A DNA stretch of 64,000 bases from CANJBX01 sp035556735 (GCA_035556735.1 DATMFF010000006.1:838572-902571), one strand, 5' to 3'. Counted from the first letter of the stretch, positions 1 through 8,109 are shown. Numbers and translations are program-made. Notes: a model not told the origin generated them from the sequence alone.

Positions 1-309
1 TTCAAGCGCGAAGGCGACAACCTGCGGCTGGAGCTGCCGATCACGCTCTATGAGGCCGTGCTCGGCGCGCGCGTGCGCGTGCCGACCCTCGACGGCGCGG
101 TGCAACTCGCGATCCCGCCCGGAACGTCGAGCGGCCGCGTGTTCCGCCTCAAGGGCAAGGGCATGCCGGGCAAGGGCGGGGCTGGCGACCTGCTGGCCAC
201 GATCCGCATCGTTTTGCCCGACCACAGCGACCCCGGGCTCGAAGATCTGATGCGAACCTGGCAGACGCAGAAGCCCTACAACCCCCGCAAGGACTTCGAG
301 GAGCGCTGA
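1..309 (+). CDS. DnaJ-type chaperone, C-terminal part (5' end outside window)
   Basis: The window opens inside this gene; 102 codons are visible before the TGA at 307-309. The protein matches the second substrate-binding beta-domain of DnaJ/CbpA: an FKREGDNLRLELPIT-like strand, LYEAVLGARVRVPTLDG, then the conserved GTSSGRVFRLKGKGMP turn and a short C-terminal tail. The family acts as an Hsp40 co-chaperone that delivers unfolded clients to DnaK in the cytoplasm. Because the J-domain and any zinc-finger region lie upstream, DnaJ proper cannot be separated from a CbpA/DnaJ-like paralogue. A nearby fabI downstream is typical of the short DnaJ-like paralogue in Rhizobiales, which is an inference from gene order. 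Confidence 0.85.
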   Translation, partial: FKREGDNLRLELPITLYEAVLGARVRVPTLDGAVQLAIPPGTSSGRVFRLKGKGMPGKGGAGDLLATIRIVLPDHSDPGLEDLMRTWQTQKPYNPRKDFEER

Positions 310-338
310 CGCTGCGCGGCTTCGGGCGCGGCGCAGCG
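310..338. terminator. GC-rich hairpin between convergent genes
   Basis: CGCTGCGC (310-317) pairs perfectly with GCGCAGCG (331-338), immediately after the dnaJ-like stop codon and before the convergent anti-sigma gene end at 358. No U-run follows on either strand, so it is at best a weak or factor-assisted terminator. Confidence 0.3.
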
Positions 339-357
339 CTGCTCGCGCGCCGCGTGA

Positions 358-1158
358 TCAGCCGCCGGACTGCGGCGTCTGCTCGTCGAGCTGCCGATAT
401 GCGGCCGTCGCGACCTTGCCGAGCTGCTTGCGGTCGCCGCTGCCGCTTACGACGTAGGCGACATCCTGCGCCGCCCAGTAGACGGCCGTGGCCCGTCTGT
501 GCTCGCTGTAGCGGAGCGACGTCTCGGGCGCGGAGGAACGCCCGCAGTAGATCGTATAGCGCTCGCCCGATGCGCTTTCGTACATCAGGAACGCAGCCGC
601 GCCCGTCGGTCCGGGCAGCAGGCGGCCGCCCACGAGCTTGAGCCCGATGCTGTCGAGGTTGGGCGCCTTGAGCTGATAGCCCAGCCGCTTCGAAAGCCAT
701 TGGACGAGGTGATCGGCATCGGCCGCCGGCACCTCCACCGGGTGGCGCACCTCCACGACATACAGATTGTGCGCCTCGAGCGCTTCCGCGGTGAATGCTT
801 CGAAACCGGGCGGCGCCGGCGTCGCCTGCGGGGCGCTGCTGAACGCATCGCGCGCCGTCCAGCCGAGCGTTCCTCCCAGCACGAACGCCACCACCGCGGC
901 GGCCGCAGCGATGCGCCGCCACGGACGTTCGGCCGCGGTCAGCCGCGAGAGATCGAAGCGCGCGGGAGCGGGCTCGTCGATCGCGCCGTAGCGCGCGCGG
1001 ATGGCGTCGATCTGCGCACGCCAGGCGGCGACGCGCGCCATGTCCTCGGGGTGCGACGCGAGCCACGCCTCGACGGCGTCGATACGGTCTGCCGGCAATT
1101 CTCCGTCCACATACGCGTGGAGTTCATCTTCGGTGACGGCTGCGGAGCGGTCGATCAT
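358..1158 (-). CDS. Membrane-anchored anti-sigma factor
   Basis: A 266-residue protein. Residues 8-40 (TEDELHAYVDGELP and following) form the short N-terminal anti-sigma helix bundle seen in RskA/RsiW-like regulators. One membrane segment lies at about 82-102 (IAAAAAVVAFVLGGTLGW), and the rest is a periplasmic domain of about 160 residues. No HxxxCxxC zinc motif is visible, so it is not a ZAS-type anti-sigma. It starts 12 nt after the stop of the ECF sigma gene, with GAAGG as ribosome binding site, so the pair is one operon and the product should sequester that sigma factor at the inner membrane until a periplasmic signal arrives. The signal is unknown. Confidence 0.85.
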   Translation of the reverse strand: MIDRSAAVTEDELHAYVDGELPADRIDAVEAWLASHPEDMARVAAWRAQIDAIRARYGAIDEPAPARFDLSRLTAAERPWRRIAAAAAVVAFVLGGTLGWTARDAFSSAPQATPAPPGFEAFTAEALEAHNLYVVEVRHPVEVPAADADHLVQWLSKRLGYQLKAPNLDSIGLKLVGGRLLPGPTGAAAFLMYESASGERYTIYCGRSSAPETSLRYSEHRRATAVYWAAQDVAYVVSGSGDRKQLGKVATAAYRQLDEQTPQSGG

Positions 1159-1170
1159 GGGACACCTTCG

Positions 1171-1704
1171 TCATTTCACGCGGCGCAGCGGGACACGCTC
1201 GCCGTCGAGATAGGCTTTGATCTGCGCGCGGGCGCGCGCCAGTCGCGACATCACGGTTCCGATCGGCACCCCCTGCACCTCGGCCACCTCGCGATAGGAG
1301 AGGCCTTCCAGGACCACGAGCAGCAGGGCCGCGCGCTGCTCCGGCACCAGCGCGGCGAGCGCGCGCTCGATGTCGCGCATGCCGGCTTCCGGGCCCGCCA
1401 TGTCCGTGGCGTCGCCGTCGCCCAGCGGAGCATGCGCCGGGCGGCGCGCCAGCGCCCGCAGGCGGTTGCGATTGAGGTTGGTGAGGATGGTGTAGAGCCA
1501 GCTGCGGGTCTCCTCGCCGTGAAAGAGATGCTCCGAGCGCAGGGCCCTTACCAGCGTGTCCTGGACGAGATCGTCGGCGGTCTCGGCGTCGCGGGTCAGC
1601 GCCCGCGCGTAGCGCCGCAACGCCGGGATCGCCGCCTGAATGCTCTCTCGGAATGCGCTCACGGGCGCTCTGCCTGCCGGTCCTGCATCTGGAGCGAAAA
1701 ACAC
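1171..1704 (-). CDS. ECF-family RNA polymerase sigma factor
   Basis: A 177-residue protein with region 2 at about 20-90 (ALRRYARALTRDAETADDLVQDTLVRAL, RSWLYTILTNLNRNRLR) and region 4 at about 115-165 (LPEQRAALLLVVLEGLSYREVAEVQGVPIGTVMSRLARARAQI). Regions 1.1 and 3 are absent, as expected for group 4. Two GTG starts are possible, at 1704 and at 1662; the latter gives VSAFRESIQAAIP, closer to the usual family N-terminus. It is followed 12 nt later by its anti-sigma gene. A GGAATA box on the minus strand (plus 1720-1725) could be the -35 of an autoregulated promoter, but I cannot place a matching -10 with confidence. Confidence 0.9.
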   Translation of the reverse strand: MFFAPDAGPAGRAPVSAFRESIQAAIPALRRYARALTRDAETADDLVQDTLVRALRSEHLFHGEETRSWLYTILTNLNRNRLRALARRPAHAPLGDGDATDMAGPEAGMRDIERALAALVPEQRAALLLVVLEGLSYREVAEVQGVPIGTVMSRLARARAQIKAYLDGERVPLRRVK

Positions 1705-1886
1705 CTCGAAACCGCAAACTATTCCGGCAATGCCCGATTTCTGGCCCGGAACGCGTTCGGCGTTAACATCGCATAAAACCGCGCCCTGCCGTGGGCAGGC
1801 TGCTTGAAGGGCCTACCCCCCTATGCCATTAGGAATTGCCCGCCCGGCGCGGGCCACAGTCCAATTTCCTGGGGCATTGGAGCATC

Positions 1887-2705
1887 ATGTCGTCAGCGTC
1901 AGGTCTCATGAGCGGCAAGCGCGGACTGATCATGGGGCTCGCCAACAACCGATCGATCGCCTGGGGAATTGCCAAGTCCGTGCACGCGCAGGGTGCGCAG
2001 CTCGCATTCACGTATCAGGGTGATGCGCTCCGCAAGCGGGTCGAGCCGCTGGCGCAGGAGGTCGGCGGTCTCGTGGTCGGCCATTGCGACGTGTCCGAGC
2101 CCGCGACCATCGATGCCGCATTCGATGCGGTGCGTGGCGCCTGGGGGGCGCTGGATTTCGTGGTGCATGCAATCGCGTTCTCCGACAAGTCGGAGCTCGA
2201 CGGCCGCTACGTCGACACGACCCACGACAACTTCGTGCGCACCATGGTCATCAGTTGCTACTCGTTCACCGCGATCGCGCAACGCGCCGAGAAGCTGATG
2301 CCCAACGGCGGCTCGCTGCTCACGCTGACCTACTACGGCGCGGAGAAGTGGATGCCGCACTATAACGTCATGGGCGTCGCCAAGGCGGGACTGGAAGCCT
2401 CCGTGCGCTATCTCGCCGCCGATCTCGGCTCCAAGAACATCCGCGTCAACGGCATCTCCGCCGGCCCGATCAAGACGCTGGCCGCCTCGGGCATCGGCGA
2501 TTTCCGCTATATCCTGAAGTGGAACGAGTACAACTCGCCGCTCCGCCGTAACGTCACGGCGGAGGAGGTCGGCGACACGGCGATGTACCTGCTGTCCGAC
2601 CTCTCGCGCGGCGTCACCGGAGAGATCCACCACGTGGATGCCGGCTACCATATCGTCGGCATGAAGCACCCCGACGCGCCCGACATCACCGTCAACGACG
2701 ACTGA
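1887..2705 (+). CDS. fabI: Enoyl-[acyl-carrier-protein] reductase (NADH)
   Basis: A 272-residue short-chain dehydrogenase of the FabI type, which reduces trans-2-enoyl-ACP to acyl-ACP in the last step of the fatty acid elongation cycle. The N-terminal nucleotide site reads KRGLIMGLANNRSIAWGIAK. The catalytic Tyr/Lys pair is in PHYNVMGVAKAGLEAS, and the substrate-loop motif KTLAASGI is present. The reading frame is open up to 1836, but ATG 1887 (MSSASGLMSGKRG) gives the usual family length; the residues above it look like translated leader. It diverges from the sigma/anti-sigma pair; 182 nt separate the two starts. Confidence 0.97.
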   Translation: MSSASGLMSGKRGLIMGLANNRSIAWGIAKSVHAQGAQLAFTYQGDALRKRVEPLAQEVGGLVVGHCDVSEPATIDAAFDAVRGAWGALDFVVHAIAFSDKSELDGRYVDTTHDNFVRTMVISCYSFTAIAQRAEKLMPNGGSLLTLTYYGAEKWMPHYNVMGVAKAGLEASVRYLAADLGSKNIRVNGISAGPIKTLAASGIGDFRYILKWNEYNSPLRRNVTAEEVGDTAMYLLSDLSRGVTGEIHHVDAGYHIVGMKHPDAPDITVNDD

Positions 2706-2786
2706 CGGGGCCGCCGGGTTTCGCGGCGCGATGCCTGTCGCGCCAAGAAACCACGCCGAGAAACCACGCCAAGAAAAACGCAAGAA

Positions 2787-2816
2787 AAAAGGGCCGACGA
2801 ATGCGTCGACCCTTTT
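2787..2816 (-). terminator. Intrinsic terminator of the tiny minus-strand gene
   Basis: AAAAGGGCCGACG pairs with CGTCGACCCTTTT around an AATG loop, with one C:A mismatch. On the minus strand the stem is followed directly by a run of six T, then CTTG and another T-run, an excellent rho-independent signal. On the plus strand only TTTT follows, so it may also stop fabI transcription. Just beyond it (2746-2770) a 12-bp unit, AGAAACCACGCC, occurs twice with a period of 13. Confidence 0.75.
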
Positions 2817-2868
2817 CGTATCATCAGGACAAGGGCGCTGCTTGAGCCGCGCCTGCCGTCTGACGCTT

Positions 2869-2886
2869 GCTGCACTCACGTGCAGC
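2869..2886 (-). other. Short perfect stem-loop downstream of the tiny gene
   Basis: GCTGCAC (2869-2875) and GTGCAGC (2880-2886) form a 7-bp stem with a 4-nt loop, 7 nt after the stop codon of the 12-codon gene and before its terminator. It could stabilise a short transcript or act in a small RNA. Confidence 0.4.
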
Positions 2887-2892
2887 AGGTCA

Positions 2893-2931
2893 TTACGACT
2901 TCTTGGCCTTCTTCTTCGACTTCTTCGCCAT
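2893..2931 (-). CDS. 12-residue lysine-rich peptide MAKKSKKKAKKS
   Basis: ATG at 2931 down to TAA at 2893 encodes MAKKSKKKAKKS: eight of twelve residues are lysine. The start is preceded by a near-ideal GGAGG ribosome binding site five bases away. A candidate sigma-70 promoter lies about 50 bp upstream and a strong intrinsic terminator about 75 bp downstream, so the unit looks like a self-contained short transcript. The composition resembles the tails of bacterial histone-H1-like and ribosomal proteins, suggesting nucleic-acid binding. No longer in-frame gene exists here. The alternative is that the transcript is a small RNA and the peptide is incidental. Confidence 0.5.
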   Translation of the reverse strand: MAKKSKKKAKKS

Positions 2932-2989
2932 GAGTGCCTCCAGCGGTCCGATGATCGGCGCATCGGTGTTGAATTGAGCCGACGTGTTT

Positions 2990-3018
2990 CATGTACGCGA
3001 TAGGGCTTCGGAACGCAA
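2990..3018 (-). promoter_or_regulatory. Candidate sigma-70 promoter for the tiny peptide gene
   Basis: On the minus strand, TTGCGT (3018-3013) and TACATG (2995-2990) are separated by 17 nt. The expected start of transcription is near 2983, giving a leader of about 50 nt before the ATG at 2931. The rest of the 2706-3226 gap holds only this unit and the aroC leader. Confidence 0.45.
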
Positions 3019-3226
3019 TCGGAAAATGAGAAAAACCGTTGATATTTCCGATACTTAACGGACATTCAGATTGGAATTAACTTTTGTTCATCCAGGTCCC
3101 GGGAGCAGCCGTTTTGGGCCTCCTGGACCATGCTCTGCGCCCGCCATGGCGCAGCCTGCGCCCGAACATGTAACCCTGTCGCCACTGCGAATTTGACCCT
3201 CCGCCGCCTGCGGGCTACGACGCGCC

Positions 3227-4351
3227 ATGTCGCACAATACGTTCGGGCACCTGTTTCGCGTCACGACCTTCGGCGAGAGCCATGGCGTCGCGATCGGCTG
3301 CGTCGTCGACGGATGTCCTCCGCGCATTCCGCTGACCGCCGCCGACATCCAGCACGATCTCGACCGCCGTCGTCCGGGGCAGTCGCGCTTCACCACCCAG
3401 CGGCGCGAGCCCGACACCGTGCGAATCCTGTCGGGAACATTCGTCGACGACGCGAGCGGGCAGGAGGTCACGACCGGCACGCCGATCGCGCTCGTGATCG
3501 ACAACGTCGATCAGCGTTCGAAGGATTATTCGCAGATCAAGGATACCTATCGTCCGGGCCATGCCGGCTATGCCTACGACGCCAAGTACGGCATCTACGA
3601 TTATCGCGGCGGCGGACGCGCGTCGGCGCGCGAGACGGCGGCGCGCGTCGCCGCCGGCGCGGTGGCACGGCGGATCGTGCCGGGCCTGAGCGTGCGCGGC
3701 GCGCTCATCCAGATGGGCCCGCACAAGATCGACCACGCCCGCTGGGACTGGGACGAGGTCGCCAACAATCCGTTCTTCTGCCCGGACGCGCAGCAGGCGA
3801 AGTTCTATGAGGATTATCTCGACAGCGTGCGCAAGCGCGGATCCTCCGTCGGCGCGGTGATCGAGATCGTCGCCGAGGGCGTTCCGGCCGGACTCGGTGC
3901 GCCGGTCTATGGCAAGCTCGATGCGGATCTCGCCGCGGCGCTGATGAGCATCAACGCGGTCAAGGGCGTGGAGATCGGGGCCGGCTTTGCCGCGGCGGAG
4001 CTGTCGGGCGAGGAGAACGCCGACGAGATGCGCATGGGCAACGACGGCAAGCCGCGCTTCCTGTCGAACCATGCGGGAGGCATCCTCGGCGGCCTCTCGA
4101 CCGGTCAGCCGGTCGTTGCGCGCTTTGCGGTCAAGCCGACCTCCTCGATCCTCACGCCGCGCAAGACCGTCGACCGTTATGGACGCGAAACGGAGGTCTC
4201 CACCAAGGGGCGCCACGATCCATGCGTCGGCATCCGTGCCGTGCCGGTGGGGGAGGCGATGGTCGCCTGTGTGATCGCCGACCATTTCCTGCGCCACCGT
4301 GGGCAGGTGGGCGAGAGCATGCCGTGGCCGTTCACGCCGCCGAAAGGCTGA
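3227..4351 (+). CDS. aroC: Chorismate synthase
   Basis: A 374-residue enzyme that converts 5-enolpyruvylshikimate 3-phosphate to chorismate, the last step of the shikimate pathway, using reduced FMN without net redox change. The start MSHNTFGHLFRVTTFGESHG is the family signature. RRRPGQSRFTTQRREPD, the RAGHAGY-like segment at about 108-116, RGGGRASARETAARVAAG and the C-terminal RHDPCVGIRAVPVGEAMVA block are all present. Length is typical of proteobacterial AroC. It stands alone between fabI and ribB, a gene order that recurs in Rhizobiales. Confidence 0.98.
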   Translation: MSHNTFGHLFRVTTFGESHGVAIGCVVDGCPPRIPLTAADIQHDLDRRRPGQSRFTTQRREPDTVRILSGTFVDDASGQEVTTGTPIALVIDNVDQRSKDYSQIKDTYRPGHAGYAYDAKYGIYDYRGGGRASARETAARVAAGAVARRIVPGLSVRGALIQMGPHKIDHARWDWDEVANNPFFCPDAQQAKFYEDYLDSVRKRGSSVGAVIEIVAEGVPAGLGAPVYGKLDADLAAALMSINAVKGVEIGAGFAAAELSGEENADEMRMGNDGKPRFLSNHAGGILGGLSTGQPVVARFAVKPTSSILTPRKTVDRYGRETEVSTKGRHDPCVGIRAVPVGEAMVACVIADHFLRHRGQVGESMPWPFTPPKG

Positions 4352-4369
4352 TCAACCAACTGGCGCTGT

Positions 4370-4720
4370 TCAGGGCAGGGCTTGCGCGGATGGACCCGCG
4401 GGCAGGGGGCCCGCCGGGGCGCAGCCGATGCCGTTGCCGCAGGTGTCGGTGAGGAAGGCGATCAGCGTGTTCATCTGCTCCAGGCGGGCTGAATAAACGA
4501 CGGAGCGTCCCGTGCGGCTGGCCCTCATCAGGCCGGCGCTGCGCATCCGCTCGAGATGAAAAGACAGCGTGTTCGGCGCGAGTCCGAGCCGGCTGGCGAC
4601 CTCGCCGGCCGCAAGCCCGCCCGGGCCGGCCTGGGTCAGCAGGCGGTAGATATCGAGGCGGCTGTCCTGTCGAGCACCGCCAGCGCGGCGATGGCGTCTG
4701 GCGTTTCCATGGATGTTCAA
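4370..4720 (-). CDS. ArsR-family transcriptional regulator, probable one-base deletion near the 5' end
   Basis: From QDSRLDIYRLLTQAG onward the protein is a normal small winged-helix ArsR regulator: GGLAAGEVASRLGLAPNTLSFHLERMRSAGLMRASRTGRSVVYSA is the DNA-binding core. The upstream residues in this frame (MNIHGNARRHRRAGGAR, from TTG 4720) do not look like the family. From ATG 4710 the +1 frame reads METPDAIAALAVL, the expected N-terminus, and would join QDSRLDIY if one G were restored near 4670-4673. So either a one-base deletion inactivated the gene or the sequence has an error there. The C-terminus has two Cys (DTCGNGIGC), a possible metal site. Confidence 0.75.
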   Translation of the reverse strand: MNIHGNARRHRRAGGARQDSRLDIYRLLTQAGPGGLAAGEVASRLGLAPNTLSFHLERMRSAGLMRASRTGRSVVYSARLEQMNTLIAFLTDTCGNGIGCAPAGPLPAGPSAQALP

Positions 4721-4721
4721 T

Positions 4722-4737
4722 GATTATTGGAATAATC
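4722..4737. promoter_or_regulatory. Palindromic operator upstream of the ArsR gene
   Basis: GATTATT-GG-AATAATC is a perfect 7-2-7 inverted repeat lying directly before the ArsR gene start, in a markedly AT-rich stretch (4712-4770). This position and shape fit an autoregulatory ArsR site. A second weaker dyad, AACAT...ATGTT, lies at about 4749-4768. Confidence 0.55.
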
Positions 4738-4886
4738 TAGTGTAATCAACATGATATGAATAATGTTCGAAGTCATGCGCTGGGCGCGAAAGGCCCACCT
4801 CATTAGACGCTTGGCTGGGGGCCCCGCGGCGCGTACAGAGCGTGCCAAGATCGCCGTGCGCGGCGGAACAAGAAAGTCGGATGAGA

Positions 4887-6002
4887 ATGAACGATGGGGT
4901 GAGCGCTCTGGCGCGGGATGTCAGTGCCCAGGTGGCGGCGGCGGTCGAGGCCTTCGCGCGCGGCGAGATCGTGGTCGTCTCGGATGACGACGACCGCGAG
5001 AACGAGGGCGACCTGTTCGTCGCCGCTTCGCTCTGCACTCCGGAGAAGATGGCTTTCATCATCCGCCACACCTCCGGCATCGTCTGCGCTCCGCTCGCGC
5101 ACGATGACGCGAGGCGGCTGCGGCTCGATCCCATGGTGGCAGCCAACGATGCTCCGCTCGGAACGGCCTTCACGGTGTCGGTCGACTTCCGTCACGGCCT
5201 GACCACCGGCATCTCGGCGGAAGAGCGCACCAACACGGTCCGCGCGCTCGCCAACGGCAACACCGGACCGGTTGATTTCGTGCGCCCCGGTCACGTGTTC
5301 CCGCTCATCGCCAAGGAAGGCGGGGTGCTGATGCGCTCGGGGCACACGGAAGCCTGCATCGACCTATGCAAGCTCGCCGGTCTGCCGTCGGTCGGCGTGC
5401 TGGCGGAACTCATGAACGACGACGGCACCGTGATGCGCGGGCGCGACGTGCTGAATTTCGCCGAGCGTCACAATCTCAAGTTCGTGTCGATCGCGGATCT
5501 GATCGCCTACCGGCAAGCGCGCGACAAGCTCGTCGAGCGGGTGGGCGAGTTTCCGGTCGCCACCGAGATCGGCACGCTGCGCGGCTATGCCTACGTCACG
5601 CCGTTCGACCCGGTCTATCACCTGGCCTGCGTCTACGGTCAGATCGGCGAGGGCAAGGACGTGCTCACGCGCCTGCATCGCGCAGACCTGATCCACGACG
5701 TGTTCGGCAAGCAGCGCCCCATCCAGGCCGCGCTGCAGCGCTTCGAGCATGCCGGCCGCGGCGTGGTGATCTTCCTGCGTGACGGTACCGCCGGCGTGCC
5801 GGTGAGTGCGCCGCCGCGCGAGGGCTACACCGCCTCCGAGGACGCACGCACGCGTCAATGGCGCGAAATCGGACTGGGTGCTCAGATCCTGCGGGACCTC
5901 GGCATCTCCTCGATCCGCCTCCTGACGACGGCGCGCCATCGTTACGTCGGACTGAGCGGGTTCGGGATCGAGATCACGGGGGTTGAGCCGCTGGAGTCCT
6001 GA
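4887..6002 (+). CDS. ribB: 3,4-dihydroxy-2-butanone 4-phosphate synthase with degenerate GTP cyclohydrolase II domain
   Basis: A 371-residue RibBA-shaped protein. Residues 1-205 form the RibB domain, which makes 3,4-dihydroxy-2-butanone 4-phosphate from ribulose 5-phosphate for riboflavin synthesis: the acidic loop SDDDDRENEGDLFVAA, RHTSGIVCAPL and RSGHTEACIDLCKLAG are intact. Residues 215-371 align with GTP cyclohydrolase II, but the zinc-binding cysteine cluster is missing; the equivalent stretch reads VLTRLHRADLIHDVFGKQRP. The second half is therefore probably non-catalytic, as in the RibBX proteins described in other proteobacteria. Starts at ATG 4881 and 4887 are both possible; AGAAAG lies upstream. 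A separate ribA would be expected elsewhere. Confidence 0.93.
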   Translation: MNDGVSALARDVSAQVAAAVEAFARGEIVVVSDDDDRENEGDLFVAASLCTPEKMAFIIRHTSGIVCAPLAHDDARRLRLDPMVAANDAPLGTAFTVSVDFRHGLTTGISAEERTNTVRALANGNTGPVDFVRPGHVFPLIAKEGGVLMRSGHTEACIDLCKLAGLPSVGVLAELMNDDGTVMRGRDVLNFAERHNLKFVSIADLIAYRQARDKLVERVGEFPVATEIGTLRGYAYVTPFDPVYHLACVYGQIGEGKDVLTRLHRADLIHDVFGKQRPIQAALQRFEHAGRGVVIFLRDGTAGVPVSAPPREGYTASEDARTRQWREIGLGAQILRDLGISSIRLLTTARHRYVGLSGFGIEITGVEPLES

Positions 6003-6043
6003 TCCAGCCGGCGCAGGGAACGTCGCAACCGGGAAATGGCAAC

Positions 6044-7162
6044 ATGCTGGTCGGCGTCCCCAAGGAGATCAAGGACAACGAGTATCGCGTCGGCATGGTG
6101 CCGGCGACCGTGCGCGAGCTCGTCGCGAACGGGCACGGCGTGCTCGTCGAGACCGCGGCGGGCGCCGGGGCGGGACTCGCGGACGCCGATTACGCGGCGG
6201 CCGGCGCCGAGATCGTGGCGGGGGCCGAGCAGGTCTATGCGCGCGCGGAACTCATCGTGAAGGTCAAGGAGCCGCTGCCGCAGGAGCGCAAGCTGTTGCG
6301 GCGCGGGCAGATCCTGTTCACCTATCTTCATCTCGCGCCAGATCCGCAGCAGACCGAGGACCTGCTGCAATCCGGCGTGACGGCCGTCGCCTACGAGACC
6401 GTTACCAGTCCCCACGGCACGCTGCCGCTGCTCACGCCCATGTCGGAAGTGGCCGGCCGCATGGCGCCGCACGTGGGGGCGCACTACCTCGAGAAGGCGA
6501 GCGGCGGGCGTGGCGTGTTGCTCGCGGGCGTGCCCGGGGTGTCGCCTGCAACCGTCGTCATCCTGGGCGGCGGCGTCGCCGGGTCGAACGCGGCCTTCAT
6601 CGCCAGCGGGCTCGGCGCGGACGTGACGGTGCTCGACCGCAATCCCGAGGTGCTGCGCCGCCTGGCCGCGCAGTTCGGCAATCGCGTGCGCACGGTATTC
6701 TCGACGCCCGACGTCGTGGATGCGTTCTGCCGGCGCGCCGATCTCGTGGTCGGCACGGTGCTGGTGCCGGGAGCGGCGGCGCCCAAGCTGATTTCCGCCC
6801 AAACCGTGAAGGCGATGAAGGCCGGCTCGGTCATCGTCGACATCTCCATCGACCAGGGCGGCTGCGCCGAGACGTCGCGTCCGACGACGCATTCGCGTCC
6901 GACCTTCGTGGTCGATGGCGTGATCCATTATTGCGTGACCAACATGCCGGGCGCCGTCGCCCGCACGTCGACCTTCGCACTGAGCAACGTCACCGTGCCG
7001 TTCGTGCTCGCACTGGCCGACAAGGGGGTGAGGCGCGCAATGGCCGACGACCCGCACCTGCGCCATGGCCTCAACGTCCATGACGGGCACGTCACTCATC
7101 GTGCGGTCGCGGGCGCCCTCAAGCTGCGCTACGTCGCTCCCGAGGAGATCCTGCGGATCTGA
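6044..7162 (+). CDS. ald: Alanine dehydrogenase
   Basis: A 372-residue enzyme that interconverts L-alanine and pyruvate plus ammonia with NAD+. The N-terminal signature VGVPKEIKDNEYRVGMVP and the catalytic-lysine segment ELIVKVKEPLP are present. The histidine-bearing loop FTYLHLAPD follows. The NAD-binding Rossmann motif is VVILGGGVAGSNAAFIASGLGA at about 165-186, and VDISIDQGGCAETSRPTTHS closes the active site. Full length for the family. It is monocistronic and 41 nt after ribB. It provides either alanine catabolism or ammonium assimilation; nothing here decides which. Confidence 0.97.
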   Translation: MLVGVPKEIKDNEYRVGMVPATVRELVANGHGVLVETAAGAGAGLADADYAAAGAEIVAGAEQVYARAELIVKVKEPLPQERKLLRRGQILFTYLHLAPDPQQTEDLLQSGVTAVAYETVTSPHGTLPLLTPMSEVAGRMAPHVGAHYLEKASGGRGVLLAGVPGVSPATVVILGGGVAGSNAAFIASGLGADVTVLDRNPEVLRRLAAQFGNRVRTVFSTPDVVDAFCRRADLVVGTVLVPGAAAPKLISAQTVKAMKAGSVIVDISIDQGGCAETSRPTTHSRPTFVVDGVIHYCVTNMPGAVARTSTFALSNVTVPFVLALADKGVRRAMADDPHLRHGLNVHDGHVTHRAVAGALKLRYVAPEEILRI

Positions 7163-7249
7163 CGGACGCGCCGCGCATTGCAGGTGCGGGAACACTTTTT
7201 CCCAAAAACCCGAGGCCGTGCCACCATCGTGGCCGTGGAGGCGAGTCGG

Positions 7250-8107
7250 ATGCGCAGGCAAGTCCCGGGTCTCGTCGCGTGCGTGCTCATTGCCATGGGC
7301 GCCGCCGCCTGGAGCGCCGGCCCGCGCCATCCGGCCCCGCTCAACCGCCTGGCGCAGGACAAGCCCGCGCAGACCGGCGTCGATGTGGAGCTCGTCCTCG
7401 CCGTCGACATCTCGTATTCGATGGATCCCGACGAACTGGTCCTGCAGCGCGAAGGCTATATGCAGGGACTGACCTCGCCCGAATTCCTCAATGCGATCCG
7501 CCAGGGAATGCACGGGCGCATCGCGCTCACCTATTTCGAATGGGCCGGTGCCTCCGATCAGCGGGTCATCGTGCCTTGGCGGGTGATCGACGGGAGCGCT
7601 TCGGCGAAGGCCTTCGTCGACGAGATGGCGGCGGCGCCTTACCGGCGCGCGTACCGCACCTCGATTTCCGGCGCGCTTCAGTTCGCCGTGCCGTTGCTCA
7701 AGGATTCTGGCCACCGTGGCCTGCGGCGGGTCATCGATGTCTCCGGGGACGGCGCCAACAACCAGGGAGCTCCCGTCAACATCGTGCGCGATCAGGTGCT
7801 GGAACAAGGCATCACGATCAACGGGTTGCCGATCACGCTGAAGCGGCCGCTCACCTCGTTGATGGACATCGAGAATCTCGACCTCTACTACGAGGACTGC
7901 GTGATCGGGGGCCCGGGTTCGTTCGTGATCCCGATCAACAGCCGCGACAAGTTCATCGAGGCGACGCGCACCAAGCTCGTGCTCGAGGTCGCGGCCGTCA
8001 CGCCCAAGCCGCGGATTGTCCCGGTCTCGGCCGCGCAGCCGCGGATCTCGTGCCTGATCGGAGAACGCATGTGGCAGCAGCGCTGGGGCAACGGCGACCC
8101 GAACTGA
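7250..8107 (+). CDS. DUF1194 (VWA-like) secreted protein
   Basis: A 285-residue protein whose start at ATG 7250 is preceded by GTGGAGG and gives a clear signal peptide, MRRQVPGLVACVLIAMGAAAWSAG. The mature part opens with VDVELVLAVDISYSMDPDELVLQREGY, a von Willebrand A-type metal-site DxSxS (DISYSMD), continues with TSISGAL (the MIDAS threonine/serine region) and RVIDVSGDGANN, and belongs to the DUF1194 family common in Rhizobiales. Its role is not established; it is presumably a periplasmic or extracellular metal-dependent adhesion or scaffold protein. It is convergent with the RNA methyltransferase gene, only 2 nt apart. Confidence 0.85.
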   Translation: MRRQVPGLVACVLIAMGAAAWSAGPRHPAPLNRLAQDKPAQTGVDVELVLAVDISYSMDPDELVLQREGYMQGLTSPEFLNAIRQGMHGRIALTYFEWAGASDQRVIVPWRVIDGSASAKAFVDEMAAAPYRRAYRTSISGALQFAVPLLKDSGHRGLRRVIDVSGDGANNQGAPVNIVRDQVLEQGITINGLPITLKRPLTSLMDIENLDLYYEDCVIGGPGSFVIPINSRDKFIEATRTKLVLEVAAVTPKPRIVPVSAAQPRISCLIGERMWQQRWGNGDPN

Positions 8108-8109
8108 GT

